Below are positions 1-5,703 of a stretch of 7,301 nucleotides of DNA, piece after piece; position 1 is the first letter of the stretch; each line of letters starts with the position of its first letter. Origin of the DNA: Terriglobales bacterium (GTDB lineage: Bacteria > Acidobacteriota > Terriglobia > Terriglobales > Acidobacteriaceae); contig JAFAWN010000069.1 in assembly GCA_019241735.1 (NCBI GenBank), positions 1-7,301 on the forward strand. Reading direction: 5' to 3'. Made by a program: the position numbers and the translations under genes. The notes beneath the pieces are model-generated. The model did not search any database. It was not told the DNA's origin and worked only from the letters and a program-made list of their open reading frames with translations.

Positions 1-785
1 TGACCGGGACCGAGGATTTGTTGATGGCGGCCGCGCTCGCCGATGGTGAGACAGTGATGCAAAACTGCGCCCGCGAGCCGGAAGTTGCAGACTTGGCGGA
101 TTTGCTGATCAAGATGGGGGCAAAGATCGAAGGCGCCGGGACTCAGACCATCCACGTCCAAGGGGTGGAGAGATTGCATGGAGCAAAACACCGGATCATT
201 CCCGACCGCATCGAAGCCGGGACTTTCATCATCGCGGCTGCAATGACCGGCGGAGATGTGAATGTCTCCGGCTGCCATCCCCCGCATCTGCAGGCGCTTT
301 TGCAGAAGCTCGAGGAAGTCGGGGTGAAAACCACGCAGGGTGCAGAATCGGTTCGCGTTCAGGGGGATTCGGGGTTCAACGCAGCCGACATGGTGACCGA
401 AGAGTATCCCGGCTTCCCTACCGACATGCAGGCGCAGTTCATGGCGCTGGCAACACAGGCGAACGGGACGTCGGTCATTACCGAGAACATTTTCGAGAAC
501 CGGTTCATGCACGCGCAAGAATTGGTGCGCATGGGGGCTAACATCAAGATTGAAGGCAGGCGCGCGGTGGTGATCGGCAAGTCTCCGCTAAGCGCGGCGG
601 CGGTGCTGGCATCAGATCTGCGGGCCTCTGCATCCCTGGTGCTGGCCGCTTTGGTAGCTGAAGGGGAGACGATTATCGACCGCGTTTATCACATTGATCG
701 CGGATACGAGAACATCGAGGAAAAGCTGCGCGGGCTGGGGGCGCAGATTCGCAGGATGGGAGAGATTCTGCCCAAGCGCCGGTAG
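1..785 (+). CDS. murA: UDP-N-acetylglucosamine 1-carboxyvinyltransferase (MurA), C-terminal part
   Basis: MurA transfers enolpyruvate from phosphoenolpyruvate to UDP-GlcNAc, the first committed step of peptidoglycan synthesis, in the cytoplasm. The gene is cut by the left window edge. The reading frame is already open at base 3 and reads TGTEDLLMAAALADG, matching the conserved TGTEN..MAA stretch in mid-MurA, so no start is visible. About 261 residues of a usual ~420 are present. Conserved blocks include AREPEVADLADLL, the FPTDMQAQF motif whose Asp (codon 423-425) corresponds to catalytic Asp305 of E. coli MurA, ENRFMH, the SDLRASASLVLA stretch, and HIDRGYENIEEKL near the C-terminus. The Arg of that last motif (699-701) matches E. 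coli Arg397. The catalytic Cys/Asp loop and the N-terminal Lys22 equivalent lie outside the window. The protein ends with a short basic tail (LPKRR). It converges on pnp across a hairpin. Identification is secure; whether a second murA paralogue exists cannot be seen. Confidence 0.96.
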   Translation, partial: TGTEDLLMAAALADGETVMQNCAREPEVADLADLLIKMGAKIEGAGTQTIHVQGVERLHGAKHRIIPDRIEAGTFIIAAAMTGGDVNVSGCHPPHLQALLQKLEEVGVKTTQGAESVRVQGDSGFNAADMVTEEYPGFPTDMQAQFMALATQANGTSVITENIFENRFMHAQELVRMGANIKIEGRRAVVIGKSPLSAAAVLASDLRASASLVLAALVAEGETIIDRVYHIDRGYENIEEKLRGLGAQIRRMGEILPKRR

Positions 786-802
786 ATTTTTTAGCGGGAG
801 TT

Positions 803-831
803 CCCATCCGTCGAAAATCGCGACGGATGGG
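803..831. terminator. Hairpin between convergent murA and pnp, likely bidirectional terminator
   Basis: A perfect 11-bp inverted repeat (CCCATCCGTCG / CGACGGATGGG) with a 7-nt loop (AAAATCG) sits 17 bp after the murA stop and 33 bp beyond the pnp stop. It is the only strong hairpin in this 79-bp gap and is placed where both genes need an end. On neither strand is it followed by a clean T-run: the plus side reads GCATCTTACGTTGTTATTG and the minus side AACTCCCGCTAAAAAA. It is therefore not a textbook intrinsic terminator. It may act as a transcript-end or exonuclease-blocking structure, or be helped by Rho. Confidence 0.6.
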
Positions 832-864
832 GCATCTTACGTTGTTATTGAAACCGGATTACGT

Positions 865-3270
865 CTAGTGTCGTGGTCCACCGCGGCCGCCGCCGCCTCC
901 CGGACCTCGTCCGCCGCCACCGGGCCGGCCGCCACGTCCACGCCCTCGTCCTCCACCGCCACCTGGCCGGCCGCCGCGTCCGCGATCACCGCCGCGATCT
1001 GGGCCCCGATCAAAACCCCGGTCACTTCCGCCGCCTCCAGCTACGGTGTGAGCGGCATCGCGATTAAAATTGGGCTCGTCATCGGGAAAGTCGCCGCCCC
1101 CTTCAATGGTCAGGGCCGGCTCTGGCGCAGTTGATCCATCGCCGCCAGAATCCGGGCCGGGCTCGGTTCCGCCCATCTTCGCACGCTGCTCCTTCAAGAT
1201 TGCTTTGCGCGAAAGCCGGATGCGGTTGCCTTCGACGGCCAGCACTTTCACCAGCACCTGATCGCCTTCCTTCAGTTCATCGCGAACATCCTTAATGCGA
1301 TGCTCGGCGACCTCGCTGATGTGCAGCAGGCCATCGGTGCCGGGGATGATTTCGACGAATGCGCCGAAATCGGCCAGGCGGGATACGGTGCCAAGATAGG
1401 TCTTGCCCACCTCGGCGGTCGCGGTCAGGTTGCGAATGATTTCTAGCGCTTTGTTGGCGGAGGTTTCGTCATTCGAAGCCACGTTGATCTTGCCCGAATC
1501 TTCAACGTCTATTTTCACGCCGGTCTGTTCGATGATGCTGCGAATCATCTTGCCGCCGGGGCCAATCACGTCGCGAATCTTGTCGACGGGAATCTGGAGA
1601 GTGTAGATGCGCGGCGCGAACGAGGAAACTTTCTCGCGATGCCCGGACAAGGCCTCATTCATCTTATCGAGAATGAAGAAGCGTCCGCGTTGGGCCTGAG
1701 CCAGCGCTTCGCGCATGATTTGCGAAGTTATGCCGCTGACCTTGATGTCCATCTGTAAAGCTGTGATTCCGTCTCTGGTGCCGGCGACCTTGAAGTCCAT
1801 ATCGCCGTAATGATCTTCAGCTCCGGCGATGTCGGTCAGGATCGCATATTGCTCGCCTTCTTTTACCAGGCCCATGGCGACGCCGGCGACCGGCGACTTC
1901 AGCGGAACGCCGGCATCCATCAGCGACAGCGAAGCGCCGCAAACGGTTGCCATCGAGGAGGAGCCATTCGACTCCAGAATGTCAGAGACCACGCGCATGG
2001 CGTAAGGCCACTTGTCTTCACCCGGCAGGACAACGGAGATAGACCTTTCGGCCAAAGCGCCGTGACCGATTTCGCGGCGTCCGGCGCCACGCAGAAACGC
2101 AACCTCGCCCACGGAGAACGGAGGAAAGTTATAGTGCAACATAAAGCGTTTCTTGGCTTCCCCCTCGAAAACCTCGAGCCGCTGCATGTCGTCAGAAGTG
2201 CCAAGCGTGGTGGTGACCAACGCCTGCGTCTCTCCGCGGGTAAAGATGGCGGAGCCGTGAGTTCGAGGCAGTACGCCGACTTCAATCGAGATTTCACGGA
2301 TCTGATCGAAAGCGCGGCCGTCCGGACGCCGTTTCTGTCCGATGACCTGCTCGCGGAACAGGCGCTCGCGAAGCGTGTCGTAATAAGTTTTCAGTTTGGC
2401 GCGGCCCTTGTCATCGTCTTCCGGCAGAGCTGCGATCAGCTCTTTCTTCAGATCTTTAATCAGGGTATAGCTTTCCGCCTTGGGATGTTTCTCGGTGTTG
2501 ATGCGGTCGCTAAGGTCGGCTCCAATGCGTTTCTTAAGGTCATCGTAATAAGCCTGGTCAAATTCCGGCGGGGTGACCGGGCGCTTCGATTTGCCGACTT
2601 TTTCCTTAAGCTGGCTGATGGCTGCGCAGATTTTTTTGATCTCCGCATGGGCAAACTCGATGGCGTCGACCACCGTCTCTTCTTTAACTTCCTTGGCCGC
2701 GGACTCAATCATCACGATGCCTTCGGCCGTTCCTACCACCATGATGTTCAGAAGGCTGTCACGCATCTCGCTATAGGTGGGATTCACGAGGAAGGCGCCA
2801 TTGACGAGCCCGACCCGAACCGCGCCCACCGGGCCATCAAAAGGAACGTCCGAAATGGTCAGCGCCGCCGAGGCTCCGTTAATCGCGGCCACGTCGGGAT
2901 CGTTCTCGGTATCGGCGGAAAGCACAAATGCGATGACCTGGGTCTCGCAGCGGAATCCGTCCGGAAACAATGGGCGAATGGGGCGATCGATCATGCGGCT
3001 GGTAAGAATTTCGCGCTCGCTGGGACGGCCTTCGCGTTTGATAAACCCGCCGGGGATGCGTCCGCCGGCGTATGTGTATTCACGGTAATCGACGGTAAGC
3101 GGGAAGAAATCTATTCCTTCGCGGGGATCAGGGTTGGCTACGGCGGTGGCTAGGACGACGTTGTCGCCGATGCTCACTACCACCGAGCCGTGCGCCTGTT
3201 TCGCCAGCCTTCCAGTCTCGAATGAGAGGTTTTTACCGCCGGCCAGTGCAACCGATACTTCTTGCTTCAT
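865..3270 (-). CDS. pnp: Polyribonucleotide nucleotidyltransferase (PNPase) with RG-rich C-terminal tail
   Basis: PNPase is a trimeric 3'-to-5' phosphorolytic exoribonuclease acting in mRNA decay. Domains in order: RNase PH-like domain 1 (about 1-145), an all-helical domain (about 240-310), RNase PH-like domain 2 (about 315-545), KH (about 553-615) and S1 (about 620-690). The phosphate-binding SSS (437-439), RR (398-399) and acidic/Lys residues D486, D490, D492, K494 fall at essentially E. coli numbering, so the enzyme should be active. The KH loop GPGG is at 570-573. At 801 residues it exceeds the E. coli protein (711). The excess is an acidic Gly/Pro/Asp linker (about 700-740) plus a Gly/Arg tail (about 745-801) with ten RG dipeptides. 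The ATG at 3270 is supported by AGAAGGA (minus strand, 3279-3285) at good spacing and by the usual MKxxV start. It lies downstream of rpsO in the same direction, as in many bacteria, behind a structured leader suggesting autoregulation. Confidence 0.98.
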   Translation of the reverse strand: MKQEVSVALAGGKNLSFETGRLAKQAHGSVVVSIGDNVVLATAVANPDPREGIDFFPLTVDYREYTYAGGRIPGGFIKREGRPSEREILTSRMIDRPIRPLFPDGFRCETQVIAFVLSADTENDPDVAAINGASAALTISDVPFDGPVGAVRVGLVNGAFLVNPTYSEMRDSLLNIMVVGTAEGIVMIESAAKEVKEETVVDAIEFAHAEIKKICAAISQLKEKVGKSKRPVTPPEFDQAYYDDLKKRIGADLSDRINTEKHPKAESYTLIKDLKKELIAALPEDDDKGRAKLKTYYDTLRERLFREQVIGQKRRPDGRAFDQIREISIEVGVLPRTHGSAIFTRGETQALVTTTLGTSDDMQRLEVFEGEAKKRFMLHYNFPPFSVGEVAFLRGAGRREIGHGALAERSISVVLPGEDKWPYAMRVVSDILESNGSSSMATVCGASLSLMDAGVPLKSPVAGVAMGLVKEGEQYAILTDIAGAEDHYGDMDFKVAGTRDGITALQMDIKVSGITSQIMREALAQAQRGRFFILDKMNEALSGHREKVSSFAPRIYTLQIPVDKIRDVIGPGGKMIRSIIEQTGVKIDVEDSGKINVASNDETSANKALEIIRNLTATAEVGKTYLGTVSRLADFGAFVEIIPGTDGLLHISEVAEHRIKDVRDELKEGDQVLVKVLAVEGNRIRLSRKAILKEQRAKMGGTEPGPDSGGDGSTAPEPALTIEGGGDFPDDEPNFNRDAAHTVAGGGGSDRGFDRGPDRGGDRGRGGRPGGGGGRGRGRGGRPGGGGRGPGGGGGRGGPRH
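868..1020 (-). repeat. Low-complexity Gly/Arg (RG/RGG) coding tract at the pnp 3' end
   Basis: Codons for PNPase residues 751-801 consist almost only of Gly, Arg, Pro and Asp. There are ten RG dipeptides (R751, R755, R759, R763, R765, R775, R777, R779, R788, R796) and runs of up to five Gly. First comes an imperfect repeat of the form DRGxDRG, then an RGRGRGGRPGGGG-type stretch. The DNA is a GC-rich imperfect trinucleotide-like repeat. Such tracts are prone to length change and to assembly error, so the exact length should be treated with care. Confidence 0.85.
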
Positions 3271-3278
3271 GGTTTATT

Positions 3279-3285
3279 TCCTTCT
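3279..3285 (-). promoter_or_regulatory. Ribosome binding site of pnp
   Basis: On the minus strand AGAAGGA lies 8 nt before the ATG of pnp. It is a good Shine-Dalgarno match and fixes the pnp start. Confidence 0.8.
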
Positions 3286-3331
3286 GGGCAGGAGTGCGCA
3301 GATAATGTCGTGACAGTTGGCAAAAATACAC

Positions 3332-3475
3332 CCGGCTTGAATTTCGCCGGAAAGTTTGTGGTGGAGGGGCCCAAACTTTTTTCCGCAGAGGTTCGCTGCG
3401 GACGGAACAATTCCTCTTGCCTATCGGCAAACGCACGATCTGCCAGAAACAGGTTCTTCCGCAATTATTTGCGGA
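3332..3475 (-). promoter_or_regulatory. Structured rpsO-pnp intergenic leader with five consecutive hairpins
   Basis: The gap between rpsO and pnp (3271-3464) holds five non-overlapping inverted repeats, listed 5' to 3' on the minus-strand RNA. H1, 3458-3475, has arms TCCGCAA/TTGCGGA with the rpsO stop codon in its 4-nt loop. H2, 3417-3430, has arms TTGCC/GGCAA and a GATA loop. H3, 3382-3402, has arms TCCGCAG/CTGCGGA and a 7-nt loop. H4, 3351-3379, has arms AAAGTTTG/CAAACTTT and a 13-nt pyrimidine-rich loop. H5, 3332-3350, has arms CCGGC/GCCGG and a 9-nt loop. None is followed by a T-run, so read-through from rpsO into pnp is expected. In E. coli the pnp leader is cleaved by RNase III and PNPase then represses its own expression. 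A similar role here is inferred from position and structure, not from sequence identity. Confidence 0.6.
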
Positions 3476-3731
3476 GTCCCAATTTCTGTACGACGTTTTT
3501 ATAACGATCGGAATCGTATGTCTTGAGGTAGTCGAGCAAGCGACGCCGCTTGCTGACCAGCATGAGAAGACCGCGGCGCGAGCCGTGATCTTTCTGGTGC
3601 GATTTGAAGTGCTCCGTTAGATGACCAATTCGTTCGCTTAGCAGTGCGATCTGGACTTCGGGACTGCCGGTGTCGTTGGGATGCGTCCCGTACTGGTCAA
3701 TCAAGGTTCTTTTTTGCTCTCTGGCTAACAC
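3465..3731 (-). CDS. rpsO: 30S ribosomal protein S15
   Basis: S15 is a primary 16S rRNA-binding protein of the 30S platform and contacts the 50S subunit. The 88-residue product has the family length and its invariant blocks: the N-terminal MLAREQK, the HPNDTGSPEVQIALLSERI stretch, HLTEHFKSHQKDHGSRRGLL with the rRNA-binding His/Asp/Ser residues, then MLVSKRRRLLDYL and YKNVVQKLGLRK at the end. The start is a GTG at 3731. It is the only initiator giving the normal N-terminus, since no ATG or TTG lies in frame nearby. An AGGAG (minus strand, 3745-3749) lies 13 nt upstream, which is a long spacing. The stop codon falls in the loop of a short hairpin that begins the pnp leader. Transcription probably starts in the divergent region to the right and continues into pnp. 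A weak start (GTG, distant SD) would fit translational control of S15, but no S15-binding structure was identified. Confidence 0.97.
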   Translation of the reverse strand: MLAREQKRTLIDQYGTHPNDTGSPEVQIALLSERIGHLTEHFKSHQKDHGSRRGLLMLVSKRRRLLDYLKTYDSDRYKNVVQKLGLRK

Positions 3732-3783
3732 TACCCTGTGTGCGCTCCTGTCTCAATTTCAATTTTTTCTGGTGACGATTTCG

Positions 3784-3813
3784 AGGTTAACACGTTGTAA
3801 GCTAAGGTGTAAA
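3784..3813 (-). promoter_or_regulatory. Candidate sigma-70-type promoter for rpsO-pnp
   Basis: On the minus strand a TTTACA -35-like box (3808-3813) is followed after 18 bp by TAACCT (3784-3789), which keeps the T, A and final T of a -10 box. It would start transcription roughly 45 nt before the rpsO GTG. The -10 is weak, so this is a suggestion. It overlaps the candidate plus-strand promoter almost completely. Confidence 0.35.
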
Positions 3814-3815
3814 GT
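3787..3815 (+). promoter_or_regulatory. Candidate sigma-70-type promoter for the zinc-ribbon/Sel1 gene
   Basis: TTAACA (3787-3792, five of six to TTGACA), a 17-bp spacer and TAAAGT (3810-3815, four of six to TATAAT) lie about 65 bp before the ATG at 3878. Spacing is ideal and the region is locally AT-richer than its surroundings. The predicted leader would be about 55 nt. Confidence 0.5.
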
Positions 3816-3862
3816 TTCAGTGCGGGCCAAACCGCAACGTTGTAGCAATCATCAAAGCCTGA

Positions 3863-3874
3863 ACCGGCGCCGGT
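3863..3874. repeat. 12-bp perfect palindrome just before a start codon
   Basis: ACCGGCGCCGGT is a perfect palindrome ending 3 bp before the ATG of the zinc-ribbon/Sel1 gene, where a ribosome binding site would be expected and none is seen. It could be a regulator site or chance in GC-rich DNA. With no central loop it would form only a very tight RNA hairpin. Confidence 0.4.
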
Positions 3875-3877
3875 ACT

Positions 3878-4975
3878 ATGCCTATCCGTTGTCCACATTG
3901 CAGTACGGAGAACCCAGCGCAATATAAATTTTGCGGGATGTGCGGCGTGTCATTGCTGCCTTCGCGGGCTGTTCCCACCCTGCCATCGCCGTCCAAAGTC
4001 AGGTCGTCGCTGGATGTGAGTGGTCCGTCGTTTCTCGGCCTGGGTCAGGAACAGCCGAAAGAGAAAGCCGCTTCGTATCTGCTGGATGAGGAACCGAAAC
4101 CCCGGAATCGGGGATTGTTTGTGATGATTGTTTGCTTCGCGGCGATCATACTCGGACTGGCATGGAACTGGCATCACAGGAGGTCGGTGGTGGCGAACGG
4201 GACGGATGCGACCGTGGCTGCGCCTTCGACCTCGCCAAATCCCGCTGCTGAGACCGCGGCCCCGGACGCTTCCCCCACTCCAGAGCCGCCGAAAACTTCT
4301 CATACGACGTCCGAAGAGCACGGCACGTTAACAGAAACGGATATTCCGCCTTCATCGAATGCGGGGGCTTCGGACTCGGCAGCCAATATCCCCGATACTA
4401 CGGCGCGGAGTGGAGCTGAACATCCCCAAAGCAATCCTATAAAACCCTCCGCGCGTGTTGCGCCAGCGCCGAAGACGGTAACAGTGCCGGCGCCGAAGAC
4501 GTTCGCTGCGCCAGCGCCGAAGACGGTCACCGCGCCGAAGACGGTCACTGCGCCGGAGCCTGCCCCGGCGAAGCGCGGTGAAATGGCGGCTAAATCCCCG
4601 TTTGCTGCGAAGTCAAGCCCCTATAGCACGTCGGCCAATTCGGCCGCTGTAAACGCTTCACATCCGGGCACCAGCGATGACCTGGTCGAACAGGGCCAGA
4701 AATATCTCTACGGAAAAGGCGTGCCCCAGGATTGTGAACGGGCCCGCACCTATCTCGCCGCCGGAGCTGAACACTCCAGCGCGAAAGCCCAGAGCACTTT
4801 AGGGGCGATGTACGCCACAGGCCATTGCGTCAGCCGGAATCTGCTCACCGCCTATCGCTGGTTTGCAAGAGCAGCAAAAGAAGATCCCACAAACAGCGAG
4901 GTCAAAGAAGACATGCAAGTGCTTTGGAGACAGATGACGACCAAGGAGCGGGAGATGGTCTTGCACAATGAGTGA
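3878..4975 (+). CDS. Zinc-ribbon, single-TM, Sel1-repeat envelope protein of unknown function
   Basis: A 365-residue multi-part protein. An N-terminal zinc ribbon has two CxxC knuckles (CPHC at 5-8 and CGMC at 19-22) of the type found on many membrane proteins. A basic PRNR at about 75-78 precedes one hydrophobic segment (about 79-97, ending AWNW then HHRR). A long low-complexity Ala/Pro/Ser/Thr linker (about 105-265) includes repeated PAPKTVT units (about 195-226). The C-terminal domain (about 268-335) looks like two Sel1-type (TPR-like) repeats: an EQGQKYLYGKGVPQ stretch and then LGAMYATGHC with AYRWFARAA. Sel1 repeats usually mediate protein contacts. Two lone Cys in this domain (C286, C317) could form a disulfide if it lies outside the membrane, but topology is not certain. 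The ATG at 3878 begins the usual MxxRCPHC; there is no obvious SD. An ECF sigma/anti-sigma pair follows in the same direction. The specific function is unknown. Confidence 0.88.
   Translation: MPIRCPHCSTENPAQYKFCGMCGVSLLPSRAVPTLPSPSKVRSSLDVSGPSFLGLGQEQPKEKAASYLLDEEPKPRNRGLFVMIVCFAAIILGLAWNWHHRRSVVANGTDATVAAPSTSPNPAAETAAPDASPTPEPPKTSHTTSEEHGTLTETDIPPSSNAGASDSAANIPDTTARSGAEHPQSNPIKPSARVAPAPKTVTVPAPKTFAAPAPKTVTAPKTVTAPEPAPAKRGEMAAKSPFAAKSSPYSTSANSAAVNASHPGTSDDLVEQGQKYLYGKGVPQDCERARTYLAAGAEHSSAKAQSTLGAMYATGHCVSRNLLTAYRWFARAAKEDPTNSEVKEDMQVLWRQMTTKEREMVLHNE
4460..4549 (+). repeat. In-frame tandem repeat, three 24-bp units plus an 18-bp partial unit
   Basis: Units at 4460-4483, 4484-4507 and 4508-4531, then a shortened copy at 4532-4549, share the core GCGCCGAAGACG. 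They encode (A/V)PAPKTVT-like octapeptides followed by the hexapeptide APKTVT. The fourth unit lacks 6 bp, a sign of slippage or unequal exchange that kept the frame. The repeat forms part of the Pro/Lys linker between membrane segment and Sel1 domain, so length change would alter the reach of that domain. Confidence 0.85.
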
Positions 4976-5136
4976 GAGCTCCCTGAGTGTTCGCGCATAT
5001 CGCGTCCGGAAGCTTGATCCGTTTTAGTCCCGGTAATCCCGAATCAGTTACCCTGTTATTCTTGCCAGACCGAATCTGCAGCGCCGGCAATCCGGCGAAG
5101 CCTCTCAACCCGTACTTCGGTAGAAAGAGATTGAGT
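4976..5136 (+). promoter_or_regulatory. Probable leader of the sigma factor gene with a hairpin and a spaced direct repeat
   Basis: If the sigma factor starts near 5137, about 160 bp are untranslated. They contain a perfect 6-bp hairpin, CGCCGG/CCGGCG with a CAAT loop (5082-5097), with no T-run after it. A direct repeat CCGAATC occurs at 5039-5045 and 5070-5076, 31 bp apart, close to three helical turns. No convincing -35/-10 pair was found. The frame of the sigma gene stays open back to a GTG at 4987, so part of this could be coding. Confidence 0.35.
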
Positions 5137-5703
5137 TTGCACAAGGACGAGTCAAGAGCCACGATTGCGTGGAAGGACGGACCATCTGACTCGGCTTTGG
5201 TCTCGGCCATGCGCTCCGGGGATGAGCAGGCCTTGGCTAACCTGTACGACCGCTATTCAGGAATCGTGTATGCGGTTGCGCTGCGAATATTAAGCAACCC
5301 TGCGGGAGCGGAGGACATTTTGCAGGATGTTTTCATGGGATTATGGCGCAACCCCTCCTTATTCGACAGCAGCCGCGGCAACCTCGCGCCCTGGCTGGCG
5401 GTAATTGCCCGCAATCGCGCCATTGATTCATTGCGTAAACGAAAGCCAGAGACAGATATCGCCGATGTCGTAATCCGGGTCGAACCGACCATGGCGGGCG
5501 AAGCCGAACGTGCGCAAGCTCTGCAGAAAGTTCGTGGCACCCTGGAAACAATGCCCGGCCCGCAGCGAAATGCGCTCGAGATGGCTTATTTTGAGGGACT
5601 GACCCATGTGGAGATCGCAAAAAAGACCGGGGAACCGTTAGGGACGATTAAGACGCGCATCCGCGCCGGGCTGCTGGCCCTGCGCCGCGCATTGGCCGCA
5701 TGA
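5137..5703 (+). CDS. ECF-type RNA polymerase sigma factor (sigma-70 family, SigK-like)
   Basis: A small sigma factor that should redirect RNA polymerase to stress promoters. Sigma region 2 runs from DSALVSAMRSGDEQALANLYDR through the AEDILQDVFMGLWR motif to ARNRAIDSLRKRK. Sigma region 4 follows a short linker, running from about LETMPGPQRNALEMAYFEGL through the helix-turn-helix HVEIAKKTGEPLGTIKTRIRAG. Region 3 is absent, as in ECF factors. The frame is open back to a GTG at 4987, but the extra 50 residues have no sigma character and that GTG has no SD. TTG at 5137, behind AGAAAGAG (5122-5129, 7-nt spacing), gives a normal-sized protein of 188 residues; TTG 5131 is an alternative. The ATG at 5209 would cut into region 2. 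The stop overlaps the anti-sigma start as ATGA, implying coupled translation. Family assignment is secure, exact start is not, and target promoters are unknown. Confidence 0.93.
   Translation: MHKDESRATIAWKDGPSDSALVSAMRSGDEQALANLYDRYSGIVYAVALRILSNPAGAEDILQDVFMGLWRNPSLFDSSRGNLAPWLAVIARNRAIDSLRKRKPETDIADVVIRVEPTMAGEAERAQALQKVRGTLETMPGPQRNALEMAYFEGLTHVEIAKKTGEPLGTIKTRIRAGLLALRRALAA

Noticed and set aside
868..1020. GC-rich repeat tract considered as a CRISPR or non-coding repeat array
   Set aside because: It has no regular repeat/spacer pattern and is fully explained as Gly/Arg codons of PNPase.
1810..3153. Long plus-strand open frame of 447 codons inside pnp
   Set aside because: It lies opposite the conserved PNPase coding sequence. 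Its product has no recognisable domain and its openness follows from the GC-biased codons of pnp.
3458..3475. Hairpin at the rpsO stop read as an intrinsic terminator
   Set aside because: The stem is only 7 bp and is followed by AAGAACC, not a T-run. pnp directly downstream is normally co-transcribed.
4968..5027. A 19-codon ORF starting in the last codons of the Sel1 gene (ATGAGTGAG...)
   Set aside because: The SD-like GGGAG is too far upstream, there is no recognisable peptide, and it is too short to distinguish from chance.
4987..5136. N-terminal extension of the sigma factor from GTG 4987
   Set aside because: It has no SD, no sigma-family residues and mixed third-base composition. It is better explained as leader, though not excluded.
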